In this document: one piece after another, positions 26,459 through 36,506 of the stretch
Layout of the letters: every line of letters begins with the position of its first letter
Numbering within the stretch: position 1 is the stretch's first letter
Source: Planctomycetota bacterium
Lineage (GTDB): Bacteria; Planctomycetota; UBA1135; GCA-002686595
Direction of reading: 5' to 3'
Length of the DNA: 64,000 nt
NCBI GenBank assembly: GCA_002686945.1
Contig: NYYZ01000002.1
Span: 136,010-200,009, forward strand
Notes under the pieces: generated by a model
Seen by the model: only the letters and a program-made list of their open reading frames with translations
Databases searched by the model: none
Told to the model about the DNA's origin: nothing
Program-made: the position numbers and the translations under genes

Positions 26459-27379
26459 TCATGCTGAAAGATCGCCAAGAGCGTCAACAGATCGCACCTG
26501 GGCCTCTTTCTCGGTCTTGCGCATGAGTCCTGCCAGTACCTTGCCCGGTCCTGGTTCAATGAATTCGGTCTGCCCCAGGGCCAGCGCAGCTCGCATGGAG
26601 CGTTCCCAGAGGACGGGGGCACAGACCTGCCGAGCCAGGAGTTCGCGGATCATATCCGGGCTCCCGGCTGGCTCAGCGGTCACATTGGAAAGTACAGGTA
26701 TCTTGGGATTGAGGATTTCAACGTCCAGCAGAGCCTCCTGCAGTCGCTCGGCGGCGGGCCGCATGACCTCCGAGTGAAAGGCTCCGGCTACGCTCAAGCG
26801 GATACAACGCCGGATGCCATGGTCTTTGGCCGCCGCCTCGGCCGCATCTATGGCGGCGTTCTCCCCTGACAGGATGATCTGACTGGGGCTGTTGAGATTG
26901 GCCACCTGACATACACCTGCTTGGGAGGCTTCTTCTGCCAGGGCGGTGGCGGTCTGTTGGGTAGCTCCCAGGAGGCTGAGCATACCGCTGGGAGTAGCCT
27001 CGGCCGCCTGCTGCATTGCTTGACCCCGCAAGCGCACCAGGCGCAGGGCGTCGTCGAGGGAGAATGCACCCGCCAGCCACAGGGCACAGTATTCTCCCAG
27101 GGAAAGTCCTGCGCAGAGGGGCACCAGAGCTCGGTCAACCTGGCCCTCGGCCTCGAGCACGCGCATGATCGCGGCACTGGTGGCGAGAATTCCCGGCTGA
27201 GCGATGTCTGTGCGGTGGACATCTGCGTCCGCACTCCAAATCGCTTCCGAGAGGGAAAAGCCCAGGGCGTCGTCAGCCTGCTGGAAAGTCTCTCGGGCCA
27301 CGGGAAAAGCCTCGGCCCACTCCTGCCCCATGCCCACGAATTGAGCTCCTTGACCAGGAAATAGGATTGCTGCAGTCAT
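26459..27379 (-). CDS. fabD: malonyl-CoA:ACP transacylase
   Basis: The protein has 306 residues. It loads malonate onto ACP. The N-terminus FPGQGAQFVGMG, the nucleophile Ser93 in CAGLSLGEY and His202 in VAGAFHSEVM define the family. The motif is GLSLGE rather than the Escherichia coli GHSLGE. The leucine version also occurs in plastid enzymes, so it is not a defect. It sits 13 bases downstream of fabH. Confidence 0.95.
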   Translation of the reverse strand: MTAAILFPGQGAQFVGMGQEWAEAFPVARETFQQADDALGFSLSEAIWSADADVHRTDIAQPGILATSAAIMRVLEAEGQVDRALVPLCAGLSLGEYCALWLAGAFSLDDALRLVRLRGQAMQQAAEATPSGMLSLLGATQQTATALAEEASQAGVCQVANLNSPSQIILSGENAAIDAAEAAAKDHGIRRCIRLSVAGAFHSEVMRPAAERLQEALLDVEILNPKIPVLSNVTAEPAGSPDMIRELLARQVCAPVLWERSMRAALALGQTEFIEPGPGKVLAGLMRKTEKEAQVRSVDALGDLSA

Positions 27380-27392
27380 GGCAAGAAAGTGC

Positions 27393-28379
27393 CTACCAGC
27401 GCAAGAGGGACCCGCCCCAGGTTAGGCCAGCGCCAAAGGCAACCAGCACCACATACTTACCGTCTTGGATGCGGCCCTGCTCAAGGGCCTCATGAAGTGC
27501 AATCGGGACACTGGCGGCAGACGTGTTCCCGTAACGGTCTATGTTGACCATGACTTTGCTCTGATCCCAGTCCAACCGATCCAGAGCGCCCTCGATGATG
27601 CGTTGGTTCACCTGGTGGGGAATTACGCAACACAGGTCCTCCTGGTCGATGCCCTCCATGGCCCAACGAATCAACTCGGCCATTTTCTGAACGGCGAAGC
27701 GATAGACCTCGCGCCCCTTTAGTTGGATGAAGTGGTCCTCCTTGACGTAGGAGTCCATATTGTGGAAATGACGAGTGCCGCCCATGGGGAGGGCTATCAG
27801 GTCATGCCCTGAACCGTCGGCACCCAGGGTGCTGCGCAGGATTTCACCGCGCCCGCAGATGTCAAAGGGCTGCAGGATCGCCGCGCCGGCACCATCCCCA
27901 AAGATGATCGCGGAGCCTCGGTCCGTCTTGTTTACCATCCGCGAGAGGGCTTCCGTACCGATTACCAACACACTCTTTGCCAGGCCAGCAGAGATGTGGG
28001 TGCTGCCCACCTGCATTGCGGTCAGGAAACCGGTACAGGCCGCGTTCACATCGAAGGCGGCGCACGTCGCGCCCAGGTTGTGTTGCACCTGACAGGCTAC
28101 GGCCGGAAAAACATAATCTCCTGACACTGTGCCAACAACGATCAAGTCCAGGTCGCTGGCTTCGAGTCCCGCATTGGCCAAAGCTTCTTGAGCGGCTCCC
28201 GTGGCCAAATCTGAGCATTGGACATCGTCCTCCACCCAGCGCCGCTCGCGGATGCCCGTCCGCTTGGTGATCCACTCGTCGCTGGTATCGATTACCTTGG
28301 CCAGATCATCGTTGGTGACCCGATGCTCAGGAAGGCAGAGGCCTGTTCCGGCTATTCCAGCAGCTACTAGATTGGTCAT
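27393..28379 (-). CDS. fabH: 3-oxoacyl-[ACP] synthase III
   Basis: The protein has 328 residues. It starts fatty-acid synthesis by condensing acetyl-CoA (or another primer) with malonyl-ACP. The catalytic triad is complete: Cys115 (NAACTGFLT), His255 (IPHQVNQRI) and Asn285 (YGNTSAASVPIAL). It lies 125 bases downstream of plsX, the usual gene order. Confidence 0.96.
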   Translation of the reverse strand: MTNLVAAGIAGTGLCLPEHRVTNDDLAKVIDTSDEWITKRTGIRERRWVEDDVQCSDLATGAAQEALANAGLEASDLDLIVVGTVSGDYVFPAVACQVQHNLGATCAAFDVNAACTGFLTAMQVGSTHISAGLAKSVLVIGTEALSRMVNKTDRGSAIIFGDGAGAAILQPFDICGRGEILRSTLGADGSGHDLIALPMGGTRHFHNMDSYVKEDHFIQLKGREVYRFAVQKMAELIRWAMEGIDQEDLCCVIPHQVNQRIIEGALDRLDWDQSKVMVNIDRYGNTSAASVPIALHEALEQGRIQDGKYVVLVAFGAGLTWGGSLLRW

Positions 28380-28504
28380 GATTGGGTTCGGGAAAGCGTG
28401 AGATCCGCCTGAGTCTAGCCCCGTCCAGTGTTTGGATCGAGGGAGAATGGGCGTAGATTGGTCAGCGAGACATGTAGAGCGGGCATGGTCCAGTCTTGTG
28501 GCGC

Positions 28505-29527
28505 CTAAGGGGTAGGGCGCTGCTTGGCCCTCTCGGCGAGCGATTCCACGGCCCTGCCGTTTACATCGGAATCCAGATCCTTGGCAGCAACCTTGAGGGC
28601 GTTGTGGACGGCATTGCTGTCAGAGCGGCCGTGACCGATGACCACCACGCCATTGACTCCCAGCAAGAGGGCTCCGCCGTATTCGGAATAGTCCACGCTG
28701 CGCATGGCCTGGCTCAGAACCTCATCCGGCAGAGGCTGACCAACTCGTTTGCCTTCTCTCACGATCTTGTCCAACAAGAAAGATCCAAAGCCCTCTATTA
28801 GCTTGAGGACCACATTGCCTGTGAATCCGTCCGTTACGATCACTTCGGCGCAATCGGTGAAGATGCCGTCTGGTTCAATGTTGCCTACGAAGTTGAGGCC
28901 GCTCTCAAGCAGCAGGTCACGAGCCTCCTTGGTCAGCCTGGTGCCCTTCTTGTCTTCTTCGCCAATATTGAGCAGACCCACTCGCGGATCTTTGACCCCG
29001 AGCACGCCCTCTTGAAGGGCCGCGCCCATGATCGCGTATTCAACGAGATCAGAGCCCCGTGGCGCAGCGTTCGCGCCCATGTCCAGCAAGGTCGTTGGCT
29101 TACCCGTCAGATTGCTCGTGACTGCAATTCCCGGCCGCCGAACACCGGGCAGGGTGCGCAGAATTATGGTGGCGGCGCCTACCATTGCTCCCGTATTGCC
29201 CATGGAGACCGCCGCGGCAGCATCGCCTGAACGGACAGCTTCGATGCACATAGGAATTGTGGCTTTCGGTTTGGCACGCAGAGCCGTCCCAGGCTCCTCG
29301 TGCATACCAATCACCTCAACGCTGTCGAGGATTGCGAAACGGTCCAGAGCGTTGTGCTCCGCTAGAATTGGCGAAAGCTCCGCTTTGGGCCCCACGAGAA
29401 GAATGCGGTCCGCAGGCAGACCATCATCCCGAGTGGGATCGGTTGCACGCAGGGCGCCTTCAAGAATCTGACGGGGGGCGTTATCGCCCCCCATGACATC
29501 CAAGGCTATACGACCGGCTGTCGTCAT
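28505..29527 (-). CDS. plsX: phosphate acyltransferase PlsX
   Basis: The protein has 340 residues from ATG 29527 (MTTAGRIALDVMGGDNAP); 25 residues upstream in frame are not conserved. It converts acyl-ACP to acyl-phosphate, the donor for PlsY in phospholipid synthesis. Typical segments are ALDVMGGDNAPRQILEGA, VSMGNTGAMVGAA, LLDMGANAAPRG and FTGNVVLKLIEG. It is coupled to rpmF upstream and fabH downstream in the classical arrangement. Confidence 0.96.
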   Translation of the reverse strand: MTTAGRIALDVMGGDNAPRQILEGALRATDPTRDDGLPADRILLVGPKAELSPILAEHNALDRFAILDSVEVIGMHEEPGTALRAKPKATIPMCIEAVRSGDAAAAVSMGNTGAMVGAATIILRTLPGVRRPGIAVTSNLTGKPTTLLDMGANAAPRGSDLVEYAIMGAALQEGVLGVKDPRVGLLNIGEEDKKGTRLTKEARDLLLESGLNFVGNIEPDGIFTDCAEVIVTDGFTGNVVLKLIEGFGSFLLDKIVREGKRVGQPLPDEVLSQAMRSVDYSEYGGALLLGVNGVVVIGHGRSDSNAVHNALKVAAKDLDSDVNGRAVESLAERAKQRPTP

Positions 29528-29549
29528 CCTGGGAGATTGTCGAAGGGGA

Positions 29550-29756
29550 TCAGAAGTCTTCGCGCTCGAAGACCTGGTGGCCGCCCTGGCCACCCTTGTC
29601 AAAACCGTAATGGGTGGCTTCTTTCTCGTTCACCCGGTGGGGCCGGGTGAGCGCTCCCGAGCGCGGGTCACGTTGCAGGGCTTCGGGCTTGATCGCAAGG
29701 TGCGAACGGCGGACGCCCTTGCGAGCTTTTGAGGTGCGGCGCTTGGGATGGGGCAT
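29550..29756 (-). CDS. rpmF: ribosomal protein bL32, zinc-free form
   Basis: The protein has 68 residues from ATG 29756. The N-terminus MPHPKRRTSKARKGVRRSH is diagnostic of bL32, followed by RPHRVNEKEATHYGF where zinc-binding relatives have CxxC pairs. All four zinc cysteines are missing, as in known C-minus paralogues. It is somewhat longer than usual (about 57-60) because of a Gly/Gln/Glu-rich tail. The rpmF-plsX-fab order is widely conserved. The 236 bases up to the alaS stop hold no gene that I can see and probably contain the cluster promoter. Confidence 0.93.
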   Translation of the reverse strand: MPHPKRRTSKARKGVRRSHLAIKPEALQRDPRSGALTRPHRVNEKEATHYGFDKGGQGGHQVFEREDF

Positions 29757-29992
29757 TGTTTGGAGGGGCTGGGGCCCCGGGGAATCGTTCGTGGTGGGGT
29801 TGGCAGGACTGGTTCTCCTGCCAATGAAGCGCCAGAGGGTACCCGCAGCGGAGGGAGGGGTCAAACTTCTGCCCCAAAAGAAGGACACCAGAGAGCCTAG
29901 GGAAGCTGTTCTGGGCCGTTGAGGGGCTGATCGACCCAGATCAGGCCTGCATCAGGACACGGGGCATGGCTGGCCCTGGTGGAGAGGAGTTC

Positions 29993-32689
29993 TCAACCCA
30001 GGGTTTCTATCACCCTTGCGCTGACAGCGGCAATGGCCTCAGTCAGGCCATCGGGCTTCAAGCCCTGACCCTGAGCTGCGTCAGGCCGACCGCCGCCACC
30101 ACCCCCCAAGAAACCAGCCAGGGTCTTGGCCAGTTCACCGGCGGCCAGACCCTTCTCAAGAGCGGTGCCGCCGCAAAGAACCAGGAAAGGCACCTTGCCC
30201 TCGGACTGCCCCAGGAGCGTGATGCAGTGATCCTTTGAGAATGACTTGGCCCGGACGGAAAGTTCTCGGAGCCCCGTGGCGTCGATCTCCCCCAATGACA
30301 CCACGCCCCAGAGGACGCCGTCTACTTCTGTCAAGCCGGCCTTGACCTTGTCCGCCAGCGCACCCACGTCTCCCATGGCGGCCTGCCTGGCTGACTTTCT
30401 GGCATCTTTCAGCTCACTCTGTAAGGCCGAAATGCGCTCGGGAACATCCTCAGCCGAGGACTTGAGCAGACTTTGGACCTGGTTGAGCAGAGCTCGTTGC
30501 TCGCGGAAGTGTTCCTGGGCAGATCGCCCGGCCACCGCTTCGATGCGCCGCACTCCAGCTTGTATGGCCTTTTCAGAGAGAATTGCAAAGCCACCTAGAT
30601 CGCCGCTGCGGGTGGCGTGGGTCCCGCCACAAAGTTCCATGCTCCAGCCTCCTATATCCACTACACGGACTGTGTCCGAGTATTTTTCACCAAAGAGGGC
30701 CATGACTCCGCGCTCGGTGGCCGCGTCATAGGACTCTTCGGTGGAAGCAACCACGTGGTTGGCCAAGATGGCGTCGTTGACGAGTTCCTCAATGCGATCT
30801 ATCTGTTCTGGTTTGAGGCCCTTGGGCTGACTGAAGTCAAAGCGAAGGCGGTCTGCCCCGACATAGGATCCCTGCTGGGTCACATGGTCCCCGAGCACTT
30901 CCCGCAGGGCCGTGTGCAGCAGGTGTGTAGCTGTGTGGTTTGCCCGCACACCGTGACGATGGCTGTGATCCACGGCGCAGGAAACCTCTGCTCCCGTCTC
31001 GATCACGCCCTCGCTCACACCCAGGTGCACTACAACGCCACCGACTCTTTGAGTGTCATGCACCTCGAAGGCGAAAGTGCCACTGGCGTTGGTGATTTTG
31101 CCCCGGTCACCCACCTGACCACCGCCTTCGCCATAGAAAGGCGTTGCGTCAAGCACCAACCGTTCACCGCCCCCTTGATCAGCCAGCAGGCTGAGAACAT
31201 GTCCACGGCCAGCTTCTCCCAGAAGCTCGGCGGGAGCACCAAATTCGGCACCGTGGGCCAAAGAGTCGGTCTCCTTCAGGCCCGTCAGTTCCTCTGCGGA
31301 GAGCAACTGTTTGAATGACCCTTCGCCCCTGCTGGCTGTGGAGTGGTCGTTGCGTGCAGCTTCCCAGCCTTCTGCATCGAGTTCAAGCCCTCGCTCTCGT
31401 CCGAGCAACTCAACCAGATCCTGGGGGAATCCATAGGTGGCATACAATTCATAGCTTTCGCGCCCAGGCAGCGTTGCCCCCGATTTCAGCTTGCCTGCCA
31501 GTTTCTCAAATTGCACCAAACCCCGGTCGAGGGTCTTGCGGAAGCTCTCCTCCTCGCTCTTGATTATCAGAGCAGCGTGCTCTGTGCGTTGAGCGATTTC
31601 TGGATAGGCTTTGCCCAGAATTGATGCAACAACATCCACCAATTCAAACAGGAAGGGCTCTTTAAGGTCCAGGTTCTGCAGGCCGTAGCGGCTCGCGCGC
31701 CGGATCAATCTGCGCAGTACATAACCACGGCCTTCATTAGAGGGCAGAGCGCCATCGGAAAGAGCCACCGTCACCGCCCGTACATGGTCGCCGCAGACCC
31801 TCATGGCGATGTCGACTTCAGAGTCGCCCTGGTCATACACCTTGCCCGAGAGATTCTCCAGAACCCTGAAAATCGGCTGAAAGAGGTCAGTGTCGTAGTT
31901 GGAGAGCTTGCCCTGCAAGACCCCCAGGACCCGCTCGAAACCCATTCCGGTGTCCACATGTTTCGCGGGGAGTTCAATCAGACTTCCATCGTCCATGCGA
32001 TTGAACTGCATGAAAACCAGGTTCCAGAGTTCAATGAAACGCTCATTGCCCGCATTGACGCCACACTTGGAATCTGCCCCATCGGCAGGATCTGAGTCCG
32101 GCCCTCCCCGGTCCAGATGGATTTCCGTGCAGGGGCCGCAGGGTCCCGTGTCCCCCATCTCCCAGAAGTTGTCCCTGCGGTCGAAGCGCAGGATGTGTCC
32201 GGGGTCGATGTCGGTGTTCTTGCGCCAGAGAGCTTCCGCTTCTAGGTCTGGACCCAGGCCGTCCTTCTCGTCGCCGGCAAAGACTGTGACCCAAAGCCGT
32301 TCCTTGGGCATACCCCAGACCTCGGTCAGGATCTCCCATGCCCAGGTGATTGCATCCTCCTTGAAGTAGTCTCCAAAGGACCAATTACCCAGCATCTCAA
32401 AGAAGGTGTGGTGGTACGTGTCAACCCCAACCTCTTCAAGGTCGTTATGCTTGCCCTGCACCCTGATGCATTTTTGCGCGTCCACGGCTCGGCGGTAGTC
32501 ACGCTTGCCCGTGCCAAGGAACACATCCTTGAACTGGTTCATGCCCGCGTTGGTGAAAAGCAGTGTTGGGTCATCCTTGGGGAAGACCGGCGAGGAGGGC
32601 ACGCTCTTGTGGCCGCGTTCAATAAAGTAGTCCAGGAAGGACTGACGAATGGCCGCGGAACTGGTGTCTTGAAGAGTGCTGCCTTGCAT
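29993..32689 (-). CDS. alaS: alanyl-tRNA synthetase
   Basis: The protein has 898 residues. It is a class II synthetase with editing. The N-terminal catalytic core has GHKSVPSSPVFPKDDPTLLF and DTYHHTFFEMLGNWSFGDYF. The editing domain carries ANHTATHLLHTALREVLG with its zinc histidines and MELCGGTHATRSGDLG. The C-terminal C-Ala domain is Gly-rich near its end (FLGGGGGGRPDAAQG). Full length. recA lies upstream on the same strand after 252 bases with a terminator hairpin. Confidence 0.97.
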   Translation of the reverse strand: MQGSTLQDTSSAAIRQSFLDYFIERGHKSVPSSPVFPKDDPTLLFTNAGMNQFKDVFLGTGKRDYRRAVDAQKCIRVQGKHNDLEEVGVDTYHHTFFEMLGNWSFGDYFKEDAITWAWEILTEVWGMPKERLWVTVFAGDEKDGLGPDLEAEALWRKNTDIDPGHILRFDRRDNFWEMGDTGPCGPCTEIHLDRGGPDSDPADGADSKCGVNAGNERFIELWNLVFMQFNRMDDGSLIELPAKHVDTGMGFERVLGVLQGKLSNYDTDLFQPIFRVLENLSGKVYDQGDSEVDIAMRVCGDHVRAVTVALSDGALPSNEGRGYVLRRLIRRASRYGLQNLDLKEPFLFELVDVVASILGKAYPEIAQRTEHAALIIKSEEESFRKTLDRGLVQFEKLAGKLKSGATLPGRESYELYATYGFPQDLVELLGRERGLELDAEGWEAARNDHSTASRGEGSFKQLLSAEELTGLKETDSLAHGAEFGAPAELLGEAGRGHVLSLLADQGGGERLVLDATPFYGEGGGQVGDRGKITNASGTFAFEVHDTQRVGGVVVHLGVSEGVIETGAEVSCAVDHSHRHGVRANHTATHLLHTALREVLGDHVTQQGSYVGADRLRFDFSQPKGLKPEQIDRIEELVNDAILANHVVASTEESYDAATERGVMALFGEKYSDTVRVVDIGGWSMELCGGTHATRSGDLGGFAILSEKAIQAGVRRIEAVAGRSAQEHFREQRALLNQVQSLLKSSAEDVPERISALQSELKDARKSARQAAMGDVGALADKVKAGLTEVDGVLWGVVSLGEIDATGLRELSVRAKSFSKDHCITLLGQSEGKVPFLVLCGGTALEKGLAAGELAKTLAGFLGGGGGGRPDAAQGQGLKPDGLTEAIAAVSARVIETLG

Positions 32690-32902
32690 GGCTCAGGGTA
32701 GGCCGTTGAGGATGGGCTCGAGTCTGGTTAGAGGACCAGGGGCGCGGCGTACGGTGCTCGCTGCGCCCCCAAGCAGGGTGTCAATGGTGCAGCATAGAGT
32801 GTCCATGGTGCCCACTTCAGGTCCTCGGGCAGGATGTCTTGCCCAAACTCTGCCGGAAACGGCAGGCCTGGGCAGGCAGTTGAAAGGTGTCATAGGAACG
32901 AT

Positions 32903-32929
32903 CCGGGGGCGAGGTGCCCTCGCCCCCGG
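32903..32929 (-). terminator. recA 3' hairpin
   Basis: A perfect 12 bp stem (CCGGGGGCGAGG, loop TGC, CCTCGCCCCCGG) lies 12 bases after the recA stop. It is very stable but has no following T-run, so it is either a terminator of the T-less kind or a 3'-end protector. The rest of 32690-32941 shows nothing. Confidence 0.6.
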
Positions 32930-32941
32930 AGCCCTGGAACA

Positions 32942-34132
32942 TCAGGCCTTGCCACTAGCAGCGGTTTGTGCCTTCTCGGGGCTCGGCTCCGTGGGCTTCT
33001 CGGCCTTCTCATCCGGTACCGCCTTGGCCTTTGCAGTGCTCTTGGGGACCTCCTCATCGGGCTGGGGAGCCCATTTGGAGAAGATCGCCTCCTCAATCAC
33101 TGCGGCCAGATCCGGGTTGTCAATCAAGAAGGTGCGTGATCGCTCCATACCCTGGCCCAGGCGGATTTCTCCGTCTTTGGGGTGCTTGAGGCTGAACCAG
33201 GTGCCGCTCTTGAGCACGATGCCAGCCTTTTGCCCCAGGTCGAGCAACTCGCCTTCCTTGCTGATTCCCTGGTTGTAGAGGATGTCGAATTCGACCTTGC
33301 GAAAGGGAGGCGCCAGCTTGTTCTTGACCACCGTCACCTTGGTGCGGTTGCCCACCACCTCTTCGCCAGCCTTGAGCTGACCGATACGACGGATATCCAG
33401 GCGCACCGAGCTGTAGAATTTCAGCGCCCGACCACCGGTGGTGGTTTCGGGGCTGCCGAACATGACCCCGATTTTTTCGCGGATCTGGTTGATGAAGATC
33501 ACCAGGCAGTTGGACTTGGCTATGGCTCCAGTCAGCTTGCGCAGACCCTGGCTCATCAGTCGCGCGTGCAAACCCACAAAGGAGTCCCCCATCTCGCCTT
33601 CGATTTCCGCCCGTGGTACCAGTGCAGCCACCGAATCGATGACCACCATGTCCACAGCGTTGGAACGCACCAAAGCCTCGACGATTTCCAGGCCCTGTTC
33701 ACCCGTGTCGGGTTGAGAAACCAAAAGGTCATCCAGCTGAACGCCCAAACGGCGGGCATAGGTGGGATCCAGCGCGTGCTCCGCGTCCACAAAGGCGCAG
33801 ATGCCGCCCGTCTTTTGGGCGCTGGCGATGGCGTGCAGGGTCAAGGTCGTCTTGCCAGAACTCTCCGGGCCATAGACCTCGACTACCCGACCGCGGGGCA
33901 ATCCCTTGCCGCCAAGGGCCAGATCGAGGGTCACCGATCCGGTCGAAATGCCGGACACATCGCGCATTTGGTTAGCCTGGTCGCCCAAGCGCATAATCGA
34001 GCCCGTGCCGTAGGCTCTTTCGATTTCACCGAGGGCCGCAGCCAATGCCTTGTCCCGTGCAGCTCCTTGAATCGGTGCCCCAAGTGGCCCGGAGGCACCC
34101 GAGTTGGGGCCAGTTCCTTTCTTCTTGCTCAT
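32942..34132 (-). CDS. recA: recombinase RecA
   Basis: The protein has 396 residues. It is the ATP-dependent strand-exchange protein and SOS co-protease. Walker [10 protein letters not shown] is at 88-96, [16 protein letters not shown] holds the MAW segment, [21 protein letters not shown] is Walker B, and the L2/Q-loop region [20 protein letters not shown] is intact. It has a ~45-residue Lys/Ala/Pro/Glu-rich C-terminal extension. There is no intein. No LexA-type box was found in 34133-34376, so SOS control cannot be inferred. Confidence 0.97.
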   Translation of the reverse strand: MSKKKGTGPNSGASGPLGAPIQGAARDKALAAALGEIERAYGTGSIMRLGDQANQMRDVSGISTGSVTLDLALGGKGLPRGRVVEVYGPESSGKTTLTLHAIASAQKTGGICAFVDAEHALDPTYARRLGVQLDDLLVSQPDTGEQGLEIVEALVRSNAVDMVVIDSVAALVPRAEIEGEMGDSFVGLHARLMSQGLRKLTGAIAKSNCLVIFINQIREKIGVMFGSPETTTGGRALKFYSSVRLDIRRIGQLKAGEEVVGNRTKVTVVKNKLAPPFRKVEFDILYNQGISKEGELLDLGQKAGIVLKSGTWFSLKHPKDGEIRLGQGMERSRTFLIDNPDLAAVIEEAIFSKWAPQPDEEVPKSTAKAKAVPDEKAEKPTEPSPEKAQTAASGKA

Positions 34133-34325
34133 AGTCGTGTTTAACTTCGTCTCATGGATCTCGCGGTGCCTGCCACAGAATCAACTTTCGGTTGGTAAAC
34201 CGGTCTTCAGCCCCCGAGCCTAGCAGTCTGGACCCGAGGAAGGAACCAGGAACTAACTAGACGTTTGGCGATCCCTCAGGTTTCACCCCTGGGTTGAGAT
34301 TCTTCTGGGTCGCCCGCAGCGGCCC

Positions 34326-34350
34326 CCCTCTGGGACGCTCCCTCCCAGGG
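34326..34350 (-). terminator. candidate terminator hairpin after the 692-residue anchored protein gene
   Basis: CCCT(C)TGGGA (34326-34335) pairs with TCCCAGGG (34343-34350) with one bulged base, 27 bases past the stop at 34377. No T-run; weak evidence. Confidence 0.3.
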
Positions 34351-34376
34351 CACCTCGCACCCCAACGGAGGGCACC

Positions 34377-36455
34377 CTATCTTGCGCCGAAGGTCACCAC
34401 CCCCACATCGGTCACGCTACCCGCCGGGCCCACCCGCACGGTTTGCTCCGTGCGCCTGAAGGCCAAAACCGAGTTCGGCACGAGGAAATCAAACGAGAAG
34501 CGCCAGTCCTCGTCCATGGAGTCGCTAAAAGGGGCTGCAGTCTCCTGGAGCAAGTGCTCTGGGAGGTCTGCCGGCCAAGCGTGAACAACCCGGCGGGGGG
34601 GGGCCCCGGGAGCGTTTCGGCCCGTGCCGTAGATGGCTGCCGCCCGTTCCGCGTGCACGTGCACGGTCTCTCCCGGTCCAAGGGTGGCCTCACCGATGGC
34701 GATCAGCCAATCACCCTTTCCATCGTGCCCCTTGGAGGCTCCATCGCGGCCGTGGAATCGATAGAGGTACTCGCCGGGGCTCACGGCCAACTCCCCCACG
34801 AGTCGGCCCTTGTCATCGAGACGGCAAGTGGCGCTCAAGCTTCCGCCGGCTCCGAACACACGAAATCCATTCCTGTTGCCCAATTCGATTCCCGGATCAG
34901 CAGTGATCAGCACTCGAGTGCGCTGCTTGGCATCCACGATCACCACATCGAGAGTGATCGTGGTGTCTTCCGAAAGATCGAAAGTTCGACCGATCTCTCC
35001 GGGGAGCCTGCTGAGTCCCTGTTCCTTGCCAGTTTGTCCGGGCAGGCGGAACTCCCTGGGGACCTGCACCCAAAGTTGGACCTCGCCTTCTTGGAGCTGC
35101 AAGCGAAGGGTATCCTCGGCGTAACGCCAAGGAATCCTCTCCCCCAGAAAACCGAAGAGCCCCTTGCCCGTGGTACTGATGTTCAGCTGGCTGATCCCGA
35201 AGTAAGCCGGATCGAGATCTAGCTCATTCCCTTCCATGTCAAGAAAACGGGTCCGGAGGGTCAGCTCATGCCCCTCAACCTCCTGGATGGGCACCACCCG
35301 ATCTCGGCTCTTGGGCAATGTGACCCGTGCCTGACCAAACCTCAAGCAGCCCTCATCCGACAGCCATTGCCCGCGCAACAAGTACTTACCCGGGGGCAAC
35401 CCGCTGACCCGGGCAATGCCATCCCCATTAGCAGACGCCTGAGCCACAGTGGAGTGGTAGGCCTCCATGTGCCCAGTTGGGCCCATGGCCCAGCCATTGC
35501 TCAGCACGCGCAAACTGGCCCCGTGGGCATCGCCCGGGAAAACCGCCACCAAAACAGGCCCACTGCTGCCCCCCACCACGATGCGCTTGGTCTTTCCGGC
35601 TTGCACCATAAAAATACCCGAGAGCTTGCGGGTGGGTTGGGGCGCGCCCGAGCCAAAACCAGCCTCGATGGCCTTGGCCCAGGATTCATGGGCTGGAACA
35701 GGAATCACCCCCGGGGCCCTTCGGATTGCCCAGCGCAAATCGCGCTTCGCATCCACACGCAGCCAGTCAATCTGCCCATCGGCATCGGGAGAAAGCACGC
35801 GCTCTGCCACCGGCCAGGCGCGGCGCGTGTCGCTCGCGAGCTCTTTCATCCAAAGGGGAATCAGAAGCGGATAGGGCGGCAAAACCTCAAGGGCTCCGGA
35901 CAAAGCAGCCCGGGCTTTACCGGAGTCAGTCGGCCTCAGCTTCCCCACCAGGTCCAAATCCTCCAGCCCCGGACCATCGAGCAAACGCACGATGGCCTCG
36001 GTGGGAATGTCTTTGGGAGGTCCTGCAAAACGCAGTTCGACTCTTCCCGTGGGAGGGACCCGGACCACGAGGGGCGAGGTAGAACTCTCCTCCAGCAGAA
36101 AAGCCCACTCAGACTCAGCCCCCCGTTGCAGTTCCAAATAAATTGGCAGGGCCAGGGACGTGCGCAAGATCCCACCGGAGTTGACCAATCCACTCTCAAT
36201 CTGGCAGCTCCCATTGACCGCTTTCCACTCCATGGCCCCGGGGTCTGGGAGTCCCTCCACTTGGATTTCGAGATCACCCACCACGCGACCGCCAATGGAA
36301 GCAATTGAACCGGCATCTCTAGCCGTCGAAGGAGGCTCGGCCGTCTTTGACCGGAGCGATTCTGCGGTTTCTGTCTCCGGCCAAAGAACCCAAGCAGAGC
36401 CCACGATAAGGGCTGCGAGGAGGAGCAGGCGTCTTGGGTCTTGCATGGCAGGCAT
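34377..36455 (-). CDS. membrane-anchored protein with carboxypeptidase-regulatory-like beta domains
   Basis: The protein has about 692 residues; starts at 36455 and 36446 are both plausible, each just before MQDPRRLLLLAALIVGSAWVLW, a single N-terminal membrane helix. The rest is extracytoplasmic and beta-rich. Phrases such as ANGDGIARVSGLPPGKYLLRG and KGRLVGELAVSPGEYLYRF are the hallmark of carboxypeptidase-regulatory-like or CnaB-type beta sandwiches. No catalytic site is visible. Such proteins are frequent in planctomycetes and probably have structural or adhesive roles. The gene lies 51 bases downstream of another secreted-protein gene. Confidence 0.75.
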   Translation of the reverse strand: MPAMQDPRRLLLLAALIVGSAWVLWPETETAESLRSKTAEPPSTARDAGSIASIGGRVVGDLEIQVEGLPDPGAMEWKAVNGSCQIESGLVNSGGILRTSLALPIYLELQRGAESEWAFLLEESSTSPLVVRVPPTGRVELRFAGPPKDIPTEAIVRLLDGPGLEDLDLVGKLRPTDSGKARAALSGALEVLPPYPLLIPLWMKELASDTRRAWPVAERVLSPDADGQIDWLRVDAKRDLRWAIRRAPGVIPVPAHESWAKAIEAGFGSGAPQPTRKLSGIFMVQAGKTKRIVVGGSSGPVLVAVFPGDAHGASLRVLSNGWAMGPTGHMEAYHSTVAQASANGDGIARVSGLPPGKYLLRGQWLSDEGCLRFGQARVTLPKSRDRVVPIQEVEGHELTLRTRFLDMEGNELDLDPAYFGISQLNISTTGKGLFGFLGERIPWRYAEDTLRLQLQEGEVQLWVQVPREFRLPGQTGKEQGLSRLPGEIGRTFDLSEDTTITLDVVIVDAKQRTRVLITADPGIELGNRNGFRVFGAGGSLSATCRLDDKGRLVGELAVSPGEYLYRFHGRDGASKGHDGKGDWLIAIGEATLGPGETVHVHAERAAAIYGTGRNAPGAPPRRVVHAWPADLPEHLLQETAAPFSDSMDEDWRFSFDFLVPNSVLAFRRTEQTVRVGPAGSVTDVGVVTFGAR

Positions 36456-36506
36456 TTGGCTTGGATCTCTGGGGGCGAAGCAATAAATGGACCGACTCAC
36501 GCGGAT

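Noticed and set aside
33182-34144. 320-codon open frame opposite recA
   Set aside because: A known kind of long antisense shadow over recA; no ribosome-binding site or family resemblance.
34133-34376. LexA box for recA
   Set aside because: No GAAC/GTTC or CTGT/ACAG dyad with correct spacing was found upstream of recA.
35268-36308. 346-codon open frame opposite the anchored beta-domain protein
   Set aside because: His/Pro/Gln-rich noise; the opposite strand has consistent domain phrases.
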